Shown in pieces: positions 60,510 through 64,000 of a stretch of 64,000 nt of DNA. The notes under the pieces are model-generated. The model did not search any database, was not told the origin of the DNA, and saw nothing but the letters and a program-made list of their open reading frames with translations. Position 1 is the first letter of the stretch; each line of letters opens with the position of its first letter. Made by a program: the position numbers and the translations under genes. The DNA lies in assembly GCA_934089275.1 (NCBI GenBank), contig CAKOJJ010000001.1:184969-248968 (forward strand), in the 5' to 3' direction. Source of the DNA: an uncultured Bacilli bacterium (GTDB lineage: Bacteria; Bacillota_I; Bacilli_A; RF39; UBA660).

Positions 60510-61334
60510 TTAACGCTTTGTATGCGTTAATTCTAATTTTCTTTCTTTTTCTATAACTGGCGGAACATTTCCGGATTCAGCAACACTAGAAACTGTATTT
60601 CTATCATGTTTTACCATTTCAACTAATTGATTTTTTTCTTCTTCGGTTATATCCTCTAAATTTAATAAAAAGACTCTAAATCGACAAGCAGCTTCTACCT
60701 CATCCACTGGAATAAACAATCTATCAACAGGATAAACATTTATCGGATTTTCAATGTTATCACCAATAAACGCTAAATAGTAATCTTCCACTTTACCGAT
60801 AGTAAAAGGTTTGTTTAACTTAGAAGCCATTTTTTTAATTTCTAGTAAAGTGTATGACAAATCAGGAAGTTTCCCTCTTAAATGAAGATCACCAGATAAA
60901 ATTTGTGAAGTAGAAAATAAATTTTCATTTTCTTCTTTAATATCTTTTAATCGAACTAAATCTACAGCTTCAACTAAATCATCTATAGTTGCAGCATTTA
61001 CTATTTTATATTTTTCTTTATCACTTAGATATCTCTTATCACTGTCTTGATATTCTTTTTTTGTAGTTTTCCTTACTATTAAACTTGAGAACAATGCAGT
61101 GTAAGCAATATTAATAAACGGAATAAATTTAATGATATCACTAATAGTAAAAAAATTATAAACTTTCTCTTGATCCTCGCCAATAAAACGTCTTCCTTTT
61201 TTTAATATAAAACCTTTACGTGCAAGATTTCTGGCAATTCGATAATTCATCAAATTTAATATTGTTTCTTGTATTTGAACCGTTTTATACGTAAAAAATG
61301 CATATATCATAAAAACTACTACAAAAAATGTCAT
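60510..61334 (-). CDS. Uncharacterised membrane protein, third of three tandem paralogues
   Basis: The 274-aa product has an N-terminal helix and a second hydrophobic segment (IIKFIPFINIAYTALFSSLIV), followed by a soluble domain with SYTLLEIKKMASKLNKPFTI and a basic C-terminal IEKERKLELTHTKR. The ARKGFILKK motif after the first helix and the LSYTL-EI-ASKL box are shared with the next two genes. Function unknown. It is one base from the upstream paralogue. Confidence 0.65.
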   Translation of the reverse strand: MTFFVVVFMIYAFFTYKTVQIQETILNLMNYRIARNLARKGFILKKGRRFIGEDQEKVYNFFTISDIIKFIPFINIAYTALFSSLIVRKTTKKEYQDSDKRYLSDKEKYKIVNAATIDDLVEAVDLVRLKDIKEENENLFSTSQILSGDLHLRGKLPDLSYTLLEIKKMASKLNKPFTIGKVEDYYLAFIGDNIENPINVYPVDRLFIPVDEVEAACRFRVFLLNLEDITEEEKNQLVEMVKHDRNTVSSVAESGNVPPVIEKERKLELTHTKR

Positions 61335-61335
61335 C

Positions 61336-62172
61336 TTATAACCTCTTTTCTAGTTTTATCTCATCTACAGGAGAATATTCACGTTCCTCAACTAAACAAG
61401 GATTTAAATTTATTCGTGAAAATTCTTTCTTTTGCCCTTCTTTCCTCTTTTTTCTAACAATATCAACTAAATCATCAATGTCTTTATCAGTTAAATCCTC
61501 TTTACCAATTAAATAGACTTTAAAACGATCTATCGCACTAAAATCATTAGATATCTCATAAATTTGATTATCAAAAGTTCTAATATCTCTAAAAATACGA
61601 GCTCCAATTAAAGCAACTGGTAAACCATCTATTTTTCCAAAAGTAACGGAAGAGTCCAATTTGCTTGCAATAAGGTTTATTTCGTCTAAATTGTATGATA
61701 AGGGACATAATTGGCAATTTAACGATAAAATACCATTCACTATTACAGATGTTTTAAAATGAGATGCAAAATATGCTAATCCCATATCAATAGTAACCTT
61801 ATCAATAACATAACTTTTTTCTGAAAAATCTTTAGCGTTCGAAAATTCATTTTTATCCTCTTTTGATAAATAAAATACATCAGCATTTGAATACTTTCCA
61901 GAAAGATATGTTTTAATAGATTCTTTTGTAAGAACATTGGCTACCGCAATATTAACTAATGGAATCCAGCTTAAAATCTTACAAGCAAATGTAAGTAAAC
62001 CAATCTTAATAATGTCCTTTTTTCCAAATTTTGGATCATCTTTCAAAAGAAAACCTTTTTCAGCAAGTTTAAATTTTATTTTATAAGGAATTTCCCAAAC
62101 AAGAGCATCAGTTACACGTTTAGTAAACAAAGTTAAAAGTATATATGATACAACAAAACCTAAAGCATACAT
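61336..62172 (-). CDS. Uncharacterised membrane protein, second of three tandem paralogues
   Basis: The 278-aa product has two hydrophobic segments (ALGFVVSYILLTLF and IGLLTFACKILSWIPLVNIA), the LAEKGFLLKDD motif, and the soluble box CPLSYNLDEINLIASKLDSS followed by VTFGKIDGLPVALIG. The end DEIKLEKRL parallels the tails of its neighbours. No family recognised. It is separated from the genes on both sides by one base. Confidence 0.65.
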   Translation of the reverse strand: MYALGFVVSYILLTLFTKRVTDALVWEIPYKIKFKLAEKGFLLKDDPKFGKKDIIKIGLLTFACKILSWIPLVNIAVANVLTKESIKTYLSGKYSNADVFYLSKEDKNEFSNAKDFSEKSYVIDKVTIDMGLAYFASHFKTSVIVNGILSLNCQLCPLSYNLDEINLIASKLDSSVTFGKIDGLPVALIGARIFRDIRTFDNQIYEISNDFSAIDRFKVYLIGKEDLTDKDIDDLVDIVRKKRKEGQKKEFSRINLNPCLVEEREYSPVDEIKLEKRL

Positions 62173-62173
62173 A

Positions 62174-62953
62174 TTACAACGTTCTCTCCAATTTTCTTTC
62201 TTTTTCTACTGCCAGAGTATCAACAGTTGTTCCTATTGAACAAATACCTGCGTTTTTTCTCATAGTTCTAATGTTGTCAATTAATAAATCAGTTAATTCA
62301 TTTTCGCAAGATGTATAAACAACAAATGTAGAATCTTTTGCTTCAGCAAAATTTAATACTCTAAACGTTTTATATTCTCCATCAATATAACTTTTAAAGT
62401 CATATTCTTCATCCATACCAATAAAAGCCATATTAATATCTCCATCATTTACAAGAGTAAAAGTTAAGCCTAAATTATCACTTAAATACTTGACTTCCTC
62501 TAGTGTATAAGCAAGTGGAACTAATCGAGTTTCAAAGCCATTCAAACCGCCATTTTTCAAGCCGTTATTTTTATTTGCATTTACTTTGTTGAGTTGAGCA
62601 GATTGTTCTTTAATTGTCTTCATAAACTCATCAAAACTTAGATTTTTCAATGAAGCATCATACGCTATTTTTATTTCTTCACTCATAGGTTTTAGATAAG
62701 GTTTTAAAGAATCTATATCCGTTTCTATTTTTCTTTCAATTATGCGATATAAAATTTCATTAAAAATTAAAAAGCATATTGGAAATCGCATAGACAAAAT
62801 GTAAAGAAGCATTACTAATATATGTCTTATCGGTTTAGTTTTAAATAAAGAAAAGCGTTTATAAAGAAAGCCTTTTTTAGCCAAATGCAGTGAAAGCAAT
62901 GAACGTCTAGATATAAACAATGCAACTTCAATAATAATAATAAAAATATTCAT
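62174..62953 (-). CDS. Uncharacterised membrane protein, first of three tandem paralogues
   Basis: About 259 aa. The N-terminal helix (MNIFIIIIEVALFISR) is followed by LAKKGFLYKRF, a hydrophobic hairpin (HILVMLLYILSMRFPICFLI) and the box PLAYTLEEVKYLSDNLGLTF with DGDINMAFIG. The tail VEKERKLERTL closely resembles that of the third paralogue. I start at ATG 62953, preceded by GAGGGGGA; the frame to 63022 is not needed. It has the most diverged soluble part, with an Asn/Gly-rich insert (ANKNNGLKNGGLNG). Confidence 0.65.
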   Translation of the reverse strand: MNIFIIIIEVALFISRRSLLSLHLAKKGFLYKRFSLFKTKPIRHILVMLLYILSMRFPICFLIFNEILYRIIERKIETDIDSLKPYLKPMSEEIKIAYDASLKNLSFDEFMKTIKEQSAQLNKVNANKNNGLKNGGLNGFETRLVPLAYTLEEVKYLSDNLGLTFTLVNDGDINMAFIGMDEEYDFKSYIDGEYKTFRVLNFAEAKDSTFVVYTSCENELTDLLIDNIRTMRKNAGICSIGTTVDTLAVEKERKLERTL

Positions 62954-63008
62954 AAAATCCCCCTCAATGTGTATCATATTATAAGCAAAAACAAACATTT
63001 TTGCAAGA

Positions 63009-63033
63009 AAAAGTATCCTCAAAAGAGAATACT
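63009..63033 (-). terminator. Terminator of the CAP-protein gene
   Basis: AGTATTCTC and GAGGATACT pair around TTTT on the minus strand, followed by Ts. The stop codon lies at its edge. Confidence 0.55.
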
Positions 63034-63919
63034 AGCTAACAAACATTTGAACCCAATAAGTATATCCATTTAAAGTAAACTTACCAAATCCTACTTTTTT
63101 GAAATTTGAGTTTATCATATTTTTATAATGACCATTAGAATTTTTCCATGCTTGACTTACTGCAGCTACTGTTCTTTGACCATATGCAATATTCTCTCCC
63201 CAAGAATAATATGAATTAATATTTAGATCATCTAAAACACTAAAACAATCACTTCCATCAGGTCTTGTATGAGAAAACTTATTAGAATAAGCCATTTCTA
63301 CAGCACGAATAGTTGCTGCCAAATTCAAATCACTATCAATAGATAATGGACTTACATTGACTTCACTTCGATAATTATTAACATATGTAAGCATTTCATC
63401 ATATGTGCTTTTATTGGAATTCTTTACAGTTGTTGCTTCTGACTTTAATTCAGCAGTTGTTGCTTTAAAATTAGTAGAATCATAAGTTGTACCTTTCTTC
63501 TTTTTACTTATTTCTTCTTTTCTTCCATCATTATAAACCTTATATGTTATTTCATAATTAGTTTTAATTATAACACCATATTTTGTGGTTTCTTCACTTT
63601 TAGTTTCTTTAACTGTTTTATAATCAAGTGTCGTTGTTGATTTTTTAGTTGTCGTTTTTTTAGTCGTTGTTTTCTTTGTTGTTTCCGATTTTTTAGTTGT
63701 TGTAATTGTCTTTGTGGTTGCTGTTGTAGTTGATTCTTCAATCGCTAAAGTAGTTTCTTCAGTTGTAACTTCACTCGTTTCAATCGAAGTTGATGAGGTG
63801 CTACTATTCGTGACAGGAATAATTGTTTTTTCATCCTTTTTACCAAGAGTAAAAATAACAAATACAGAAGCAATTACTGTAAAAACAATAAGAATTCCAA
63901 TAAGTAATTTTTTCTTCAT
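63032..63919 (-). CDS. Secreted CAP-domain (SCP/PR-1-like) protein
   Basis: The 295-aa protein has a signal/anchor helix (LLIGILIVFTVIASVFVIFTL), a threonine/serine-rich, repeat-like linker of about 70 residues (many TTT and KTTTKK units), and a C-terminal CAP domain: MLTYVNNYRSEVNVSPL, KFSHTRPDGSDCF, SWGENIAYGQ and WKNSNGHYKNMIN hold the conserved His, Glu, Glu and His positions. CAP proteins of this type are extracellular; their exact role is usually unknown. The linker looks suited to glycosylation or to reaching out from the wall. Confidence 0.9.
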   Translation of the reverse strand: MKKKLLIGILIVFTVIASVFVIFTLGKKDEKTIIPVTNSSTSSTSIETSEVTTEETTLAIEESTTTATTKTITTTKKSETTKKTTTKKTTTKKSTTTLDYKTVKETKSEETTKYGVIIKTNYEITYKVYNDGRKEEISKKKKGTTYDSTNFKATTAELKSEATTVKNSNKSTYDEMLTYVNNYRSEVNVSPLSIDSDLNLAATIRAVEMAYSNKFSHTRPDGSDCFSVLDDLNINSYYSWGENIAYGQRTVAAVSQAWKNSNGHYKNMINSNFKKVGFGKFTLNGYTYWVQMFVS

Positions 63920-64000
63920 ATATCCTTGTATGATATATATAGTCAGTTACAAGAGAGATTTTGTATTTAATCCTGACTAGTATATTATCATGACTCCTTT

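Noticed and set aside
63600..63830. Threonine-rich repeats in the CAP protein as a phase-variable tandem repeat
   Set aside because: The units are irregular at DNA level; no uniform tandem repeat is visible that would slip easily.
1..64000. Mollicutes-type code with UGA as tryptophan
   Set aside because: Several genes end in TGA at the expected length (for example the gene ending at 5762 and the radical SAM gene) and tryptophan is encoded by TGG throughout.
1..64000. CRISPR arrays, insertion sequences, prophage
   Set aside because: No regularly spaced direct repeats, transposase or phage structural gene was seen; the only mobile-type element is the DGR.

Overview
The window is a low-GC (roughly 28-30 %) Gram-positive-type chromosome segment. 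Gene content points to a wall-bearing member of the Bacilli/Mollicutes-related Firmicutes, probably an uncultured gut lineage: it has PolC, a YbxB-RpoB-RpoC block, the Bacillus-type yrzL-yrrK-yrzB-yrrL-yrrM-yrrN-yrrO-greA order, FtsEX, MraZ with AAAGTGG-type boxes, and UGA used as a stop (standard code). Almost every gene lies on the minus strand; clear plus-strand genes are an HTH-CYTH regulator, a 305-aa hypothetical, a YjcZ-like miniprotein, a small XRE regulator and one tRNA-Glu.

Layout. 0-12 kb: a start-truncated membrane protein, an RNA-like intergenic region, a MATE transporter fused to a cytidylate-kinase-like domain, DgkA, a uracil-DNA-glycosylase-like protein, a MATE/flippase-like protein, two convergent CYTH-domain genes, a phosphatase, a SemiSWEET, a GNAT, an M3 peptidase, a sirtuin and a radical SAM protein. 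12-20 kb: LepB, L19, and a tRNA-modification/recombination operon (ruvA-ruvB-two uncharacterised paralogues-queA-hypothetical-tgt-small membrane protein). 20.7-22 kb: a glycine-rich secreted protein. 22.6-36.7 kb: an unusually long PolC, a structured intergenic region, RpoC, RpoB and a YbxB-like methyltransferase. 36.8-39.8 kb: a complete diversity-generating retroelement (DGR). 39.9-45.1 kb: greA, the 5-methoxyuridine tRNA genes, mltG, yrzB, ruvX, ireB. 45-55 kb: ParE, RseP, an M23 hydrolase, FtsX, FtsE, membrane hypotheticals and a NodB deacetylase with Ig-like repeats. 55-64 kb: tRNA-Glu, a minimal dcw cluster (mraZ-rsmH-ftsL-pbp), three tandem paralogues and a CAP-domain protein.

The most exciting system is the DGR at 36.8-39.8 kb. 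A reverse transcriptase (YMDD) and an Avd-like protein lie next to a 155-bp template repeat (38475-38629). The 155-bp variable repeat (38824-38978) is the 3' end of a secreted protein gene. The two repeats differ at 23 positions, 22 of them at template adenines (coding strand); 15 of 18 template AAY codons are changed. The promoter of the target gene carries a G8 homopolymer inside a 16-bp -35/-10 spacer. The same 37-bp promoter with the same G8 tract sits in front of the glycine-rich secreted protein 18 kb away, whose framework looks related to that of the DGR target. My inference is a two-layer surface-variation system: on/off or level switching by promoter slippage, plus targeted sequence diversification of one member by retrohoming.
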